A stretch of 64,000 nucleotides of DNA. Source: Photobacterium toruni (lineage in GTDB: Bacteria > Pseudomonadota > Gammaproteobacteria > Enterobacterales > Vibrionaceae). The stretch is from positions 2,170,001 to 2,234,000 of the forward strand of contig NZ_AP024854.1 in assembly GCF_024529955.1 (NCBI RefSeq), in the 5' to 3' direction. This document shows positions 47,818 through 58,128 of the stretch, piece after piece. Under the pieces are notes generated by a model that was not told the DNA's origin, ran no database searches, and saw only the letters and a list, made by a program, of their open reading frames with translations. Made by a program: the position numbers and the translations under genes. The number at the start of each line of letters is the position of its first letter. The stretch's first letter is position 1.

Positions 47818-49506
47818 ATGCAACACCAAAAAGTAAATTCTGTTACCACCACCATTGGTCGCTCAATGGTTACCATTCTCTTTTTAGTTGCAACAACGAC
47901 GAGTTTAGCGTTGTGCATGTTAGTTTCGAGTCTTAACGATGCCGCCGCAATTAACACTGCAGGATCATTAAGAATGCAAAGCTATCGATTAGCCTTTGAT
48001 ATCGAAACTCAATCGCCATTACTTAACGCCCATACTATTGAGTTTGATCAATCACTGTCATCACCAACAATGCAGGAATTACATCGTTGGTATACCCCTC
48101 AAACAATACAGCACCATTACACTGAATTACTCTTAACATGGCGGGCGGTACGTTCAGAATTAAATCAAATAGATAAAGATGGCTATTTAATTCAAGTCGC
48201 TCCTTTTGTGGAACGTATTGATCACTTTGTATTTGAATTACAACAGTCATCTGAAAATAAATTACATCTTTTGGCACTCATTAGTGCGGTAGGTTTATTA
48301 CTTATTTTAATGGTGGTGTTATTTACGATTCAATTTACACAGCGCCAAATAGTCGTCCCACTTAATCAATTAATGGCTGGATGTAAACAAATTAAACAAC
48401 ATAATTTTGCATTAACTATTAATAATAATAGTGGCAATGAATTGGGTATTCTTGCTCGTACGTTTACTCAAATGGCAGCCGATCTAGATAATTTTTATGC
48501 TGATTTAGAACACAGTGTCCATGAGAAAACGCACCGCTTACGCCATGCTAATGAATCACTTAAAGTGTTATACAACTGCTCACAACAATTATCGGTAAGC
48601 CGTTTAACTCATCACCATTTTCAACAAATGCTAGAAACATTAATTGCCATTGATGGCTTAACAGCTGCCAAACTAATTATTGAAGAATCAAATGGTACAA
48701 CGACTGAAATTACTGTTGGTGAATACCAAACTACAGCTTGGCATCAGCAATCATTATTAATTGATGGCGAAACGATGGGTCAATTGTGGTGGCAATACCA
48801 ATTACCGTGTCCTGATTTAGCTTTAATAGAAAATATCGCTAATATTTTAGGTCGTGGCATTTATTACAACCGTACTCAGAAACAAACAGAACAATTATTA
48901 TTAATGGAAGAGCGCGCTACTATTGCCCGTGAATTGCATGATTCTTTGGCACAATCATTATCATATCTAAAAATTCAATTAACATTATTAAAGCGCCAAC
49001 TCGCTACCGATATTAATGATAACCAGCAACAAACAGTACAAGTTATTGATGAAGAATTATCTAATGCTTATACCCAGTTACGAGAGTTATTAAGTACCTT
49101 TAGATTAACGATCAAAGAAGCCAATTTTAGTGAAGCCCTTAATCAATTACTCGTGCCATTACGAGAACAAACGACAGCAACATTTAGTATTGATAACCAA
49201 TTACCTTCAATGGCACTCATTGCGCATAATCAAGTCCATTTATTGCAAATTATTCGTGAAGCGGTACTAAATGCGATTAAGCATGCTAATGCCAACCACA
49301 TCAAAATTCATTGTCACCAACAACAAGGCATTATTAATGTTGAAATTGCAGATGATGGCATTGGATTTAACCCGTCAAATTCAAAACTTAATCACTATGG
49401 TTTAAATATCATGCAAGAGCGTGCCTCGCGATTAAAAGGCGAGTTAACTATTCATTCTCAAGTCGGTGTTGGCAGCCAAATAAAATTACAGTTCGCATTA
49501 TTATAG
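47818..49506 (+). CDS. narQ: Nitrate/nitrite sensor histidine kinase NarQ
   Basis: Membrane sensor of nitrate/nitrite, 562 aa. The first membrane helix (about 16-38) is followed by the P-box nitrate-binding signature INTAGSLRMQSYRLAFDI. The second helix is LLALISAVGLLLILMVVLF, then a HAMP domain and a cysteine-containing linker region. The HisKA_3 dimerisation motif is ERATIARELHDSLAQSLSYL with the phosphorylated His. The HATPase core has DDGIGF and GLNIMQERA. It pairs with NarP, 10 bp downstream, and is divergent from napF. Confidence 0.94.
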   Translation: MQHQKVNSVTTTIGRSMVTILFLVATTTSLALCMLVSSLNDAAAINTAGSLRMQSYRLAFDIETQSPLLNAHTIEFDQSLSSPTMQELHRWYTPQTIQHHYTELLLTWRAVRSELNQIDKDGYLIQVAPFVERIDHFVFELQQSSENKLHLLALISAVGLLLILMVVLFTIQFTQRQIVVPLNQLMAGCKQIKQHNFALTINNNSGNELGILARTFTQMAADLDNFYADLEHSVHEKTHRLRHANESLKVLYNCSQQLSVSRLTHHHFQQMLETLIAIDGLTAAKLIIEESNGTTTEITVGEYQTTAWHQQSLLIDGETMGQLWWQYQLPCPDLALIENIANILGRGIYYNRTQKQTEQLLLMEERATIARELHDSLAQSLSYLKIQLTLLKRQLATDINDNQQQTVQVIDEELSNAYTQLRELLSTFRLTIKEANFSEALNQLLVPLREQTTATFSIDNQLPSMALIAHNQVHLLQIIREAVLNAIKHANANHIKIHCHQQQGIINVEIADDGIGFNPSNSKLNHYGLNIMQERASRLKGELTIHSQVGVGSQIKLQFALL

Positions 49507-49516
49507 GAAAAGAAAT

Positions 49517-50143
49517 ATGACACCTTGGAAAGTAATGATCGTCGATGATCATCCGTTAATGCGTAGAGGTATTGGACAATTACTTAGTTTTGATAGTGAA
49601 TTTGATGTCGTTAGTGAGGCGAGTAATGGTAATGAAGCGATTGCACTTGCCCATAAAATGCCCGTAGATCTTATTTTATTAGATCTTAATATGAAAGGAA
49701 TGTCAGGTTTAGACACACTACTAACTCTTCGTAACGAAGGTATTGATGCTTGTATTGTCATTCTTACGGTGTCTGATAATCATACTGATATTAAAATGCT
49801 TCTCGACGCTGGCGCTGATGGCTATTTACTTAAAGATACCGAGCCAGATGAACTGGTTACATTATTAAAAACAGCGTTAACGGGAGGCAAAGCATACAGC
49901 AGTACTATCACTGAGTTTCTCAATAACAATAATGCTGAAAACACAATATTTTCAAGCTTAACTGAAAGAGAAAATCAAATATTACAAGAGGTTGCAAAAG
50001 GTCATAGTAATAGAATCATTGCCGATTCCTTGTTTATTTCAGAAGCTACCGTAAAAGTTCACATGAAAAGTTTATTGCGTAAATTACAAGTAAAATCACG
50101 CACTGCTGCAACGGTTCTTTATTTACAAACCTTAGGTTACTGA
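49517..50143 (+). CDS. narP: Nitrate/nitrite response regulator NarP
   Basis: Response regulator with receiver and LuxR-type HTH, 208 aa. The acidic pocket reads VMIVDDHPLMRRGIG, the phospho-acceptor Asp is in DLILLDLNMKGMSG, and the HTH includes LTERENQILQEVAKGHSNRI and KVHMKSLLRKLQVKSRTAA. It follows narQ and is expected to act on the NarP site upstream of napF. Confidence 0.94.
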   Translation: MTPWKVMIVDDHPLMRRGIGQLLSFDSEFDVVSEASNGNEAIALAHKMPVDLILLDLNMKGMSGLDTLLTLRNEGIDACIVILTVSDNHTDIKMLLDAGADGYLLKDTEPDELVTLLKTALTGGKAYSSTITEFLNNNNAENTIFSSLTERENQILQEVAKGHSNRIIADSLFISEATVKVHMKSLLRKLQVKSRTAATVLYLQTLGY

Positions 50144-50165
50144 CATTCAGTTACTAACCCAATAA

Positions 50166-50200
50166 AAAACCGCAGTGCCAATTAATACACTGCGGTTAAT
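50166..50200. terminator. Bidirectional terminator between narP and the wHTH gene
   Basis: AACCGCAGTG pairs perfectly with CACTGCGGTT around a 10-nt loop. A T-rich tail follows on the plus strand and a six-U run on the minus strand. It serves convergent genes. Confidence 0.88.
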
Positions 50201-50225
50201 ATTACTTTAACGCCATCATTCATAT

Positions 50226-50507
50226 TTATAATGCTAAGGCTGTCATTAAATCCTGCTCTCGAGATTCAACCCACTGAAGATCAAAAGGCCCCCAATCATT
50301 CAATTGATAATAGCCATCATTATGCCGACGCCCATCTTGAACAAAGGTCAATTCAATACCTAATCCTGGTAAAGCTTTTAATACATCTTGAATCGTTCGT
50401 CGTGGCCAACCCGTTTGTTCAATTAAACGAGGTACATTAGGGCGTTCTGTATGCTCAACAAGTAACGCCAAATAAAGTCTACGGGCAAAAACCGGATTCA
50501 GTTCCAT
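50226..50507 (-). CDS. Small winged-helix DNA-binding protein
   Basis: 93 aa from the start at 50507 (GGAGG 5 nt upstream; the frame extends to 50519). Its layout is that of a winged helix-turn-helix: a first helix ARRLYLALLVEHTERPNVPR, recognition-helix region IEQTGWPRRTIQDVLKALPG and a wing with GRRHNDGYYQLNDWGPF. It probably is a transcription regulator; no target or effector can be inferred. It is monocistronic and convergent with narP. Confidence 0.75.
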   Translation of the reverse strand: MELNPVFARRLYLALLVEHTERPNVPRLIEQTGWPRRTIQDVLKALPGLGIELTFVQDGRRHNDGYYQLNDWGPFDLQWVESREQDLMTALAL

Positions 50508-50754
50508 TGGGGCCTCCATAATATACTACACCTATTATTGCCCGTTCTCGCATTAGGGTGTTGCGTTTGATCAACGAGCTATTCGGTTTCATCATTATGG
50601 ATACAAATAAAAGTGAGTTTGATCCCATTTTTATTATTCTAATAATACTGTTCTATTGTCGTAAATAGTAACCAATCAAAGTACAGCGGTTGCGATAAGC
50701 TAATAATCTCGCTATAAAAGACACTTTAATTATTATAAAAAAGTCAGTCAAAAT

Positions 50755-51108
50755 ATGAGTACAATTGTTTACGGTATAAAAAATTGCGATACCATCAAAA
50801 AAATGAAGCAATGGTTTGCAACTGAAAATATTGCATATCAATTTCATGATTACCGTATCGATGGCATTGATTCAACGTTACTAGAAACATTTGAAGCAGC
50901 CCTTGGCTGGGAGGCTATGGTCAATAAACGTGGTACGACTTTTCGCCAATTAACTGCAGAACAAAAAGCCAATCTTAACCGTGAAACTGCATTGCAATTA
51001 ATGCTAGAACAACCAGCAATGATTAAGCGTCCTTTATTACAGCATAATAATCATTACTACTTAGGTTTTAAACCTGACCAATATCACGTCATTTTTATGG
51101 CTAAATAA
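50755..51108 (+). CDS. ArsC/Spx-family reductase (YffB-like)
   Basis: Thioredoxin-fold protein of 117 aa. The N-terminal active-site motif [16 protein letters not shown] has a single Cys, followed by [12 protein letters not shown] and the family segment [12 protein letters not shown]-terminal region [20 protein letters not shown] follows. This is the YffB-type group of the ArsC family, often annotated 'ArsC family reductase'. It lies next to dapE in many gammaproteobacteria, as here (13 bp upstream). The substrate is unknown, and arsenate reduction is doubtful for this subgroup. Confidence 0.88.
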   Translation: MSTIVYGIKNCDTIKKMKQWFATENIAYQFHDYRIDGIDSTLLETFEAALGWEAMVNKRGTTFRQLTAEQKANLNRETALQLMLEQPAMIKRPLLQHNNHYYLGFKPDQYHVIFMAK

Positions 51109-51121
51109 TAAGGATACAAGG

Positions 51122-52252
51122 ATGTCAGACAGCCCCGTTATTTCATTAGCAAAAGATTTAATGCACCGACCATCAGTGACACCTGAAGATGCTGGTTGCC
51201 AACAAGTCATGATCGATCGTTTGCAGGCGCTAGGGTTTATTATTGAAACAATGGTATTTGAAGATACCACTAACTTATGGGCTCGCCGCGGTACACTGGC
51301 ACCACTGTTTGTATTTGCAGGCCATACCGATGTTGTGCCTTCAGGCCCTGTAGAACAATGGCATACACCACCTTTTGAACCAACAATTATTGATGGTTAC
51401 TTATACGGACGTGGTGCTGCAGATATGAAAGGTTCACTGGCCTGTATGGTGGTTGCTATTGAACGTTTTATCGCAGAAAATCCCAATCATAATGGCTCGA
51501 TTGCACTATTGATCACCTCCGATGAAGAAGGTCCCTTTATTAATGGTACCACGCGAGTTATTGATACTTTAGAAGCGCGTAATGAAAAAATAGATATGTG
51601 TATTGTTGGTGAGCCATCAAGTACTCATGTCGTGGGTGATATTGTTAAAAATGGTCGCCGAGGCTCAATGACAGGCGATCTCATTATTAAGGGGATTCAA
51701 GGTCATGTTGCCTACCCACATTTAGCCAATAACCCAATCCATAAAGCACTGCCTGCTCTTGCTGAATTATCAGCAACCCATTGGGATAACGGCAATGATT
51801 TCTTTCCACCAACAAGCTTTCAAATTCCGAACATTGCAGCAGGAACAGGTGCATCAAATGTTATTCCTGGTCAATGTGAGGTGCAGTTTAATTTTCGTTT
51901 CAGTACTGAATTAACCGATACTGATATTAAACAACGCGTGCACTCAATACTTGATACACATGATCTCGACTATGATTTAACGTGGACTTTGAGTGGCCAT
52001 CCTTTCTTAACTGATAGTGGTGCTTTGGTCGATGCCGTTGTCGCTGCTATTACTGAGGTGAACCATATTCCACCACAATTATTAACGACTGGCGGTACAT
52101 CAGATGGCCGTTTTATTGCACGTACTGGTGCACAAGTTGTTGAACTAGGCCCTGTAAATGCAACAATCCACAAAGTTAATGAGTGCGTTAAAATCTCTGA
52201 TCTTGAAAAACTAACGACTATGTATCAGCGTATCCTTAGCAATATTTTATAA
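51122..52252 (+). CDS. dapE: Succinyl-diaminopimelate desuccinylase
   Basis: Zinc metallohydrolase of lysine/diaminopimelate synthesis that removes succinate from N-succinyl-L,L-DAP, 376 aa. Metal-binding motifs are [12 protein letters not shown] and [12 protein letters not shown], the catalytic Glu pair is in [11 protein letters not shown], and the C-terminal [11 protein letters not shown] is typical. It follows the YffB-like gene by 13 bp. Confidence 0.97.
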   Translation: MSDSPVISLAKDLMHRPSVTPEDAGCQQVMIDRLQALGFIIETMVFEDTTNLWARRGTLAPLFVFAGHTDVVPSGPVEQWHTPPFEPTIIDGYLYGRGAADMKGSLACMVVAIERFIAENPNHNGSIALLITSDEEGPFINGTTRVIDTLEARNEKIDMCIVGEPSSTHVVGDIVKNGRRGSMTGDLIIKGIQGHVAYPHLANNPIHKALPALAELSATHWDNGNDFFPPTSFQIPNIAAGTGASNVIPGQCEVQFNFRFSTELTDTDIKQRVHSILDTHDLDYDLTWTLSGHPFLTDSGALVDAVVAAITEVNHIPPQLLTTGGTSDGRFIARTGAQVVELGPVNATIHKVNECVKISDLEKLTTMYQRILSNIL

Positions 52253-52469
52253 TTACTGCTTATTTTTCGCCATCAAAGATAGTTATTTAAAGATCATCAC
52301 CAAGCCACTATTCATGTAATATTGACAGATAATTATGCATTGTTGTGATGAGTAAATCATCGCAGCTAACGCATATTATTGGTATTCTATCACTAGAGTT
52401 TGTGGCTCATGATCAACAGCATAGATTGTATTTTATGTGTTAAATAAAATTTATCATTGTGAGGTAAAT

Positions 52470-52682
52470 ATGGAATGGTTTTTTAATCCTTGGGTTATCT
52501 GCGTGATTATTATTGCGGTTATTGCCAGTAATATTGCCGCGTTAAAGTACACCGCTTATATGAGAACGGGACTTAAAAAACGCCATCCACCTCAGCCTCC
52601 ACAAGAGGATCCTCAGCAATCAGAACACTCTGATAAGAGTAACAATTACAACAGCAATAATACGCAGGATAAAAATGACTGA
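52470..52682 (+). CDS. DUF2897 family small membrane protein
   Basis: 70 aa from the ATG at 52470 (GAGG upstream; the frame extends to 52437). One N-terminal membrane helix (PWVICVIIIAVIASNIAALK) is followed by a short basic patch MRTGLKKRHPP and a polar, disordered tail rich in Gln, Asn, Ser and Asp. This matches the DUF2897 pattern. Its stop overlaps the next gene by 8 bp. Function is unknown. Confidence 0.8.
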   Translation: MEWFFNPWVICVIIIAVIASNIAALKYTAYMRTGLKKRHPPQPPQEDPQQSEHSDKSNNYNSNNTQDKND

Positions 52683-53217
52683 TATCAAAACATTAGACAG
52701 CCGTGTTGTTTATCAAAATAAATGGATGACAGTACGAGAAGATAAAATCCAGCGTCAAAGTGGTACAGAAGGTATTTACGGCATCGTTGATAAACCTGAT
52801 TGTGCCGCTATTTTAGCGATTGATAACGACCATATCCACTTAGTTCAACAGTTTCGTTATAGTATTCAGCAACGATGTTGGGAAATTCCACAAGGAGCTT
52901 GGGAAGCAAATCCAAATGCAGATCACCTTGATCTAGCAAAAGGCGAGTTGCAAGAAGAAACAGGATTAATCGCAGATAATATGATCTATCTTGGCAGCCA
53001 ATTTATCGCTTATGGTTTTTTAAACCAAACTTGCCATATTTATTTAGCAACCCAATTACACACAGCATCTGAGCAACACCGAGATATTGAAGAAGAAGAT
53101 CTCATTAGCCAATCTTTTTCCATTGCCGATTTTGAAGCAATGATAATTAATGGTGAACTAAAAGACAGTGTCACTATTGCGGCTTATGGATTGGCAAAAC
53201 TTAAACAAGCAATTTAA
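52675..53217 (+). CDS. Nudix hydrolase
   Basis: 180 aa with a Nudix domain at about 40-170. The Nudix helix ends GELQEETGL, and the segment before it is PQGAWEANPNADHLDLAKGE. Compared with the canonical GX5EX7REUXEEXGU box there are extra residues and the Arg is replaced by Gly. This variant is familiar from a subgroup of NUDIX hydrolases, so activity is plausible, but the substrate (ADP-ribose-like or other) cannot be told. It overlaps DUF2897 by 8 bp. Confidence 0.85.
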   Translation: MTDIKTLDSRVVYQNKWMTVREDKIQRQSGTEGIYGIVDKPDCAAILAIDNDHIHLVQQFRYSIQQRCWEIPQGAWEANPNADHLDLAKGELQEETGLIADNMIYLGSQFIAYGFLNQTCHIYLATQLHTASEQHRDIEEEDLISQSFSIADFEAMIINGELKDSVTIAAYGLAKLKQAI

Positions 53218-53245
53218 AATATTAACCCATTATTTTATATAATAA

Positions 53246-53276
53246 AAAAGCTGCCATTTAATAGGCAGCTTTTCAA
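53246..53276. terminator. Bidirectional terminator between Nudix gene and proA
   Basis: AAAAGCTGCC pairs with GGCAGCTTTT around ATTTAATA, with A and T runs on the flanks. It suits both convergent genes. Confidence 0.88.
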
Positions 53277-53300
53277 ATATATATGGTACTACAGTGCTTA

Positions 53301-54557
53301 TTACGGACGACTTAAGTAATCAGCAATACCAACCCACTTATAGCTGGTCAATTCTTCTAAACCCATTGGTCCACGAGCATGTAATTTTTGTGTCGATACA
53401 GCAACTTCTGCACCTAAACCAAATTGTGCGCCATCGGTAAAACGCGTTGATGCATTAACATATACCGCTGCAGAGCCAGCAGCATTTACAAATCGCTCTG
53501 CCGCTTGCAGATTATTGGTTAAAATTGAATCTGAATGACTGGCATTATGTTTACGCATATGCACAATAGCTTCGTCTACATTTGCAACCACTTTAATGCC
53601 TAACGTATAACTTAACCATTCAGTATCAAAATCACCCGCTTCTGCTTTACGTAATAAGCTCGCTTTACCTTCAAGTAAATTAAATGCAGCATCATCAGCC
53701 ACTAATGTCACTTTAGCTTTATTCATCCGCTCAACTAAACGCGATAAGAACGTCGCAGCAACGTGTTCATTAACTAATAAGGTATCCAGTGAATTACATG
53801 CAGAAGGACGCTGTACTTTAGCATTTTCAACGACATCTAATGAACGTGATAAATCTGCACTTTCATCAACATACATGTGGCTAATACCAAAACCACCAAT
53901 GATCACTGGAATAGTACTATTTTCTTTACACATTTTATGTAAGCCCGCACCACCACGGGGAATGATCATATCTACATATTGATCAAGCTTGAGTAACTGC
54001 GCTACATATTCACGATCAGGTTGTTCAATATATTGTACTGATGCCGCAGGTAAACCCGCTTTAGCCAATGCAACTTGAATGACTTTAACTAACGCCATAT
54101 TAGAATGAAAAGTCTCACGACCACCACGCAAAATACTCGCATTACCCGTTTTAAGACATAACGCTGCAATATCAATCGTTACATTAGGACGCGCTTCATA
54201 AATAACCCCAACAACCCCTAATGGTACTCGACGACGGCTTAATCGCATGCCATTTTCAAGTACACGGCTATCAAGTTCTGCGCCAACAGGATCATTTAAA
54301 TTAATAACATTACGCACATCATTAGCAATCGCGCAAATACGTTCATCATTAAGTAATAAACGATCGATTAAGGCATCAGACATACCACTTGCGACAGCAG
54401 CATCAATATCTTGCTTATTTGCCGCAAGAATAACGGCTTGGTTTGCTTCTAATTCATCAGCAATAATCGCTAATGCAGTATTTTTTACTGCCGTTGCTGT
54501 CGTCGCTAATTCAAACGCAGCCTGCTGCGCAGCTTGTCCCATTATTTCAAGATTCAC
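53301..54557 (-). CDS. proA: Gamma-glutamyl phosphate reductase
   Basis: Second enzyme of proline synthesis, NADPH-dependent, 418 aa. The catalytic Cys is in [14 protein letters not shown]. Other blocks are [30 protein letters not shown] and the C-terminal [15 protein letters not shown]. It is downstream of proB (65-bp gap) on the same strand. Confidence 0.97.
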   Translation of the reverse strand: MNLEIMGQAAQQAAFELATTATAVKNTALAIIADELEANQAVILAANKQDIDAAVASGMSDALIDRLLLNDERICAIANDVRNVINLNDPVGAELDSRVLENGMRLSRRRVPLGVVGVIYEARPNVTIDIAALCLKTGNASILRGGRETFHSNMALVKVIQVALAKAGLPAASVQYIEQPDREYVAQLLKLDQYVDMIIPRGGAGLHKMCKENSTIPVIIGGFGISHMYVDESADLSRSLDVVENAKVQRPSACNSLDTLLVNEHVAATFLSRLVERMNKAKVTLVADDAAFNLLEGKASLLRKAEAGDFDTEWLSYTLGIKVVANVDEAIVHMRKHNASHSDSILTNNLQAAERFVNAAGSAAVYVNASTRFTDGAQFGLGAEVAVSTQKLHARGPMGLEELTSYKWVGIADYLSRP

Positions 54558-54622
54558 AATAATTCCTTACTTAAATTCGAATTCAATGTCTGATGAGTTA
54601 TCGATGTAAACAGTCACTGTAA

Positions 54623-55777
54623 TTAAATCACAACCATATCATCACGGTGAATGGCTGCATGACCGTATTCATAACCTAAAACCTGATGAATGTCATGGCT
54701 GTGCTTACCCGCAATTTTGACCATATCAGCACTTGAATAACGACTAATACCACGTGCAAGCAATACATTTTTACTATCGAAAATTCGAACAACTTCACCG
54801 CGCTCAAATGTACCTTTTACTTGAGTGATACCTTTTGCAAGTAAACTACTGCCTTTTTGTTGCACCGCGGTCACAGCACCATCATCAATGACAATATCAC
54901 CTGCTGGCGGTGGACCTGCAAGGATCCATTGTTTACGACCTTCAAGTGGTGACTCTAAGGGTAGAAAACGCGTACCGACCGCTTTACCTGCAGCAAGATC
55001 AACAATGACATCAACACGACGACCTGCAGCAATAATTACCTCAATGCCAGCACGACAAGCCACTTCAGCAGCTTGTAGCTTAGTTGCCATACCACCAGTG
55101 CCTAATCCACCAACCGTACCACCAGCTAATTTACGTAATTTATCATCGATAGTATGTACTTCATGAATTAATTCAGCATCAGGATTACTACGAGGATCTG
55201 CCGTAAATAAACCGGCTTGATCCGTCATTAATAAAAGTTTATCAGCACCGCCTAAAATACCCACTAATGCAGATAAATTATCGTTATCGCCCACTTTAAT
55301 TTCAGTGGTTGCTACTGCATCGTTTTCATTCACAACAGGTACAATGCCGTTATCTAATAACGCCACTAACATATCGCGGGCATTTAAATAACGCTCACGA
55401 TCATTTAAATCAGCACGGGTTAATAACATTTGACCAATATTGATCCCATAAATGCCAAACAAAGTTTCCCACTCTTGAATTAAGCGGCCTTGTCCAACAG
55501 CAGCAAGAAGTTGCTTACTTGCCATGGTTTTGGGGAGTTCGGGATAACCTAAATGCTCTCGACCAGCTGCAATCGCACCAGACGTAACAATGATAATTTT
55601 ATGACCTTGACTACGTAACATAGCGCATTGGCGCACTAACTCGACCATGTGGGCACGATCAAGTTTTAGTGTGCCACCTGTAAGAACACTAGTACCTAGT
55701 TTGACGACAATTGTATGTGTTGCAGCACCAGCGGCAACATCTTGCTGTTGAGCGTTAGATTTTTTTGAATCAGCCAT
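54623..55777 (-). CDS. proB: Glutamate 5-kinase
   Basis: First enzyme of proline synthesis, feedback-inhibited by proline. An amino-acid kinase domain ([48 protein letters not shown]) is followed by a C-terminal PUA domain (about 295-384). Length is 384 aa from 55777 ([10 protein letters not shown]); an upstream extension to 55840 is in frame but has no support. The Shine-Dalgarno is weak. A perfect 9-bp hairpin lies about 105 bp upstream. Confidence 0.96.
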   Translation of the reverse strand: MADSKKSNAQQQDVAAGAATHTIVVKLGTSVLTGGTLKLDRAHMVELVRQCAMLRSQGHKIIIVTSGAIAAGREHLGYPELPKTMASKQLLAAVGQGRLIQEWETLFGIYGINIGQMLLTRADLNDRERYLNARDMLVALLDNGIVPVVNENDAVATTEIKVGDNDNLSALVGILGGADKLLLMTDQAGLFTADPRSNPDAELIHEVHTIDDKLRKLAGGTVGGLGTGGMATKLQAAEVACRAGIEVIIAAGRRVDVIVDLAAGKAVGTRFLPLESPLEGRKQWILAGPPPAGDIVIDDGAVTAVQQKGSSLLAKGITQVKGTFERGEVVRIFDSKNVLLARGISRYSSADMVKIAGKHSHDIHQVLGYEYGHAAIHRDDMVVI

Positions 55778-55881
55778 GAGATCAAATTGATTGAAAAAAT
55801 AAAAGTGCTTTGTTGTATCAATCCCTATCGAAAAGCACAAGAAAAAAACAATGACAAAATCAATATTAATCAGCTTTAGGA

Positions 55882-55903
55882 GGATGTTTAAGCATAAACA
55901 TCC
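55882..55903 (-). promoter_or_regulatory. Hairpin upstream of proBA
   Basis: GGATGTTTA and TAAACATCC form a perfect 9-bp inverted repeat with a 4-nt loop, without a T run. It lies 105-126 bp before the proB start. It may be an operator or part of a leader RNA; no known proBA leader is recognised. Confidence 0.35.
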
Positions 55904-56022
55904 CTAATGGATAACGCTTGTACCACATAGCGACAATATTTGTGCATATTGATAGAAATTTCACAATCGCTCTATTTAATGTCGCTAGTGGTCATTTAAG
56001 ACATCTAAAAAAGTAATGAGGC

Positions 56023-56433
56023 TTAGTGAGCCGATAATTTAGTCAGAGGCGTTTGAGCTAACGTTGCAGCCGGCACTAAGGTTAACTCACATTCATCAAT
56101 AATAAAGGGCGTTAATTTAGCGTAAAAATCGACTAATGTTTTTAAAACAGCCTCTTTATGTTTGGCTGGTAATTTACCAGAGGCCCACTCACCCGCGGCA
56201 TTAAAACGGCCAAAATCATACTCATATTGATAGCCACTATCCGTAGCCGTCATGACTAACCACCAGCCCCAAAATTCACGCAGCTCTGGCTCTTTATCAG
56301 CATTGATACAACTGGATAAACAATCAAAAAAGAACTTTTGTGGCTGTGATTTTTTCTCTCGAAGATAAGGACCAATTGCAGTCAATTTAGACATTAAACG
56401 TCCATGCGGTGGAAAGCTTGTTGCTATTGTCAT
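56023..56433 (-). CDS. crl: Sigma-S-binding protein Crl
   Basis: Crl helps sigma-S (RpoS) bind core RNA polymerase, 136 aa. The family blocks are HGRLMSKLTAIGPYLREKKS, FFFDCLSSCIN and LREFWGWWLVMTATDSGY. The start at 56433 (MTIATS) matches other Crl proteins; an upstream ATG at 56445 is in frame. It lies between frsA and proBA, the usual vibrio location. Confidence 0.95.
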   Translation of the reverse strand: MTIATSFPPHGRLMSKLTAIGPYLREKKSQPQKFFFDCLSSCINADKEPELREFWGWWLVMTATDSGYQYEYDFGRFNAAGEWASGKLPAKHKEAVLKTLVDFYAKLTPFIIDECELTLVPAATLAQTPLTKLSAH

Positions 56434-56622
56434 TATATTGTCCATCCATAGTCAGTGGTATTGAATATGTAAGTAATACTTACTACCTTTTCATCATCCA
56501 TAACGTATTTTAAAACACGTTTAGTACAATAATAATTTACTATAGTATGAATAATATTTAACAAAATAACAAACCTTAGATGCCAATTTTGCTAACAATA
56601 TCATGACAATATATTTAAATAA

Positions 56623-56657
56623 AAAACGGGAGCGCACCATCGTACACTCCCGTTATT
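56623..56657 (-). terminator. Rho-independent terminator after frsA
   Basis: AACGGGAG pairs with CTCCCGTT around 14 nt. On the minus strand it is followed by six U. Confidence 0.82.
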
Positions 56658-56683
56658 AATAAATAATCTATCGAACCCGATAT

Positions 56684-57943
56684 TTACTTCATTTTATCAT
56701 CAAGCCATTTAACAACTTCAGTCATCACTCGATGATAACCATCATAAATAGGTTTTGCAGGTAACGTCATCGCTTTACCACCATAACTTGATAGTGCAAT
56801 TAATTGATTGTCTATCTCAGGGCAAACAGGATCATCTTTCAAACCAATACCTAGCATTGGAATATCAACGCGGCGACGCCCTAAAATACCTTGATTTTTT
56901 AAAGACCATGCTGGCAAATGTGATTTGATACTCGCCTCGGCTTGACCATTTTTACCCATTCTAGATGCAAGTACATCTAAATACATTCGAGGAATGTTAT
57001 CTAACAACTTAGGCTGAGTAAGAAAGCTATTAATCGCACCGCCAATACTGACACAGGTTTTCAAACGTGTCGGCTCCATAAACCCAAGTCGAATCGCCGC
57101 ATTGCCTCCCATGCGTAACCCTAACATTGCAACATTACGGTTATCAACCCAAGGCACATCACGAATTTGTTGCAATAATGCTTGGTGTAAACGGCTAGTA
57201 TCTTCGGTTAAGTTCCAACGATCACTGTGACCTACTGATGGCATATCAAGCGTAACCATTGCATATCCAGCCGGGCCTAAATAATCAGCATATAAACGCC
57301 AGAGATCACTTTGTAATGTCGCTAAACCACCACTGACAATCACTGTTGGTAACAGCTTATCGGTACGTGGTAAATGAATGAATGCCTCAAAGGTCTTATT
57401 TTCATATTTAACATCAATTTTACGCATATCATGTGGGCGTAATTCAATCGCCTCACGATAACTTTGATTAGCTTGTAATTCCGCTTGATCAGCCAACTGA
57501 TCACCTTTTATATAAGGATATGCGGCAATGCTATAATGAGTGCTAGCTTTAAATAATAGCTCTGATGCCGCTAATTTATCACCATTGTTAACCGCAGTAC
57601 GGGCTAATTGTTGATAATTAGATGCAAGTTGTGACCATTCATAAGTCCAGTTGCCAGAGCGATAACCAATAACAGTATCTAATAGATGCTCACTTGTACG
57701 AGGTGCCGTTGAACCTGCAATCTTTGCTAAAACAGCTTCTTGTTCAATAGGGTCAACACCTTGCCAAATCCATTGTGGACGGCGTAAAACACGATACCAA
57801 CCAAGCTGACTTTCACCATCAAGTGCATTGTTTACATCACCACTACGAACATGCGCAATCTTAACAATATTCGACGTCTCTTTGCTGGTTTGACGTGGAG
57901 CAAATAGCTTTTCTGATAAATTTTGTTTTGATGGTTCCGACAC
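56684..57943 (-). CDS. frsA: Alpha/beta-hydrolase-fold protein FrsA
   Basis: FrsA (fermentation-respiration switch protein), 419 aa. The N-terminal helical part includes NLSEKLFAPRQTSKETSNIV and WIWQGVDPIEQEAVL, and an alpha/beta-hydrolase core follows. The position of the nucleophile elbow reads GLRMGG, without Ser, so simple esterase action is doubtful; E. coli FrsA likewise lacks a Ser there. E. coli FrsA binds unphosphorylated EIIA-Glc. The GTG at 57943, with GGAGG 5 nt upstream, is chosen over the ATG at 57955. Confidence 0.94.
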   Translation of the reverse strand: MSEPSKQNLSEKLFAPRQTSKETSNIVKIAHVRSGDVNNALDGESQLGWYRVLRRPQWIWQGVDPIEQEAVLAKIAGSTAPRTSEHLLDTVIGYRSGNWTYEWSQLASNYQQLARTAVNNGDKLAASELLFKASTHYSIAAYPYIKGDQLADQAELQANQSYREAIELRPHDMRKIDVKYENKTFEAFIHLPRTDKLLPTVIVSGGLATLQSDLWRLYADYLGPAGYAMVTLDMPSVGHSDRWNLTEDTSRLHQALLQQIRDVPWVDNRNVAMLGLRMGGNAAIRLGFMEPTRLKTCVSIGGAINSFLTQPKLLDNIPRMYLDVLASRMGKNGQAEASIKSHLPAWSLKNQGILGRRRVDIPMLGIGLKDDPVCPEIDNQLIALSSYGGKAMTLPAKPIYDGYHRVMTEVVKWLDDKMK

Positions 57944-58021
57944 GGCATCCTCCAACGTATATATCTCTTTTCTTAATAGACCTAGATAATATACCTAAAC
58001 CGTCATCAATAATTAAAAACC

Positions 58022-58052
58022 AAAAAAAAAGACGCCAACAACGTGACGTCTT
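58022..58052 (-). terminator. Rho-independent terminator after gpt
   Basis: AAGACG pairs with CGTCTT with an internal CA/TG pair. On the minus strand it is followed by about nine U. Confidence 0.7.
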
Positions 58053-58128
58053 CACTAAAACTTAGTTTTCAAGCACGATCATCGCCACAATAGTATTGTA
58101 TTAATAAACCGGCATTTAAATAAATTAA

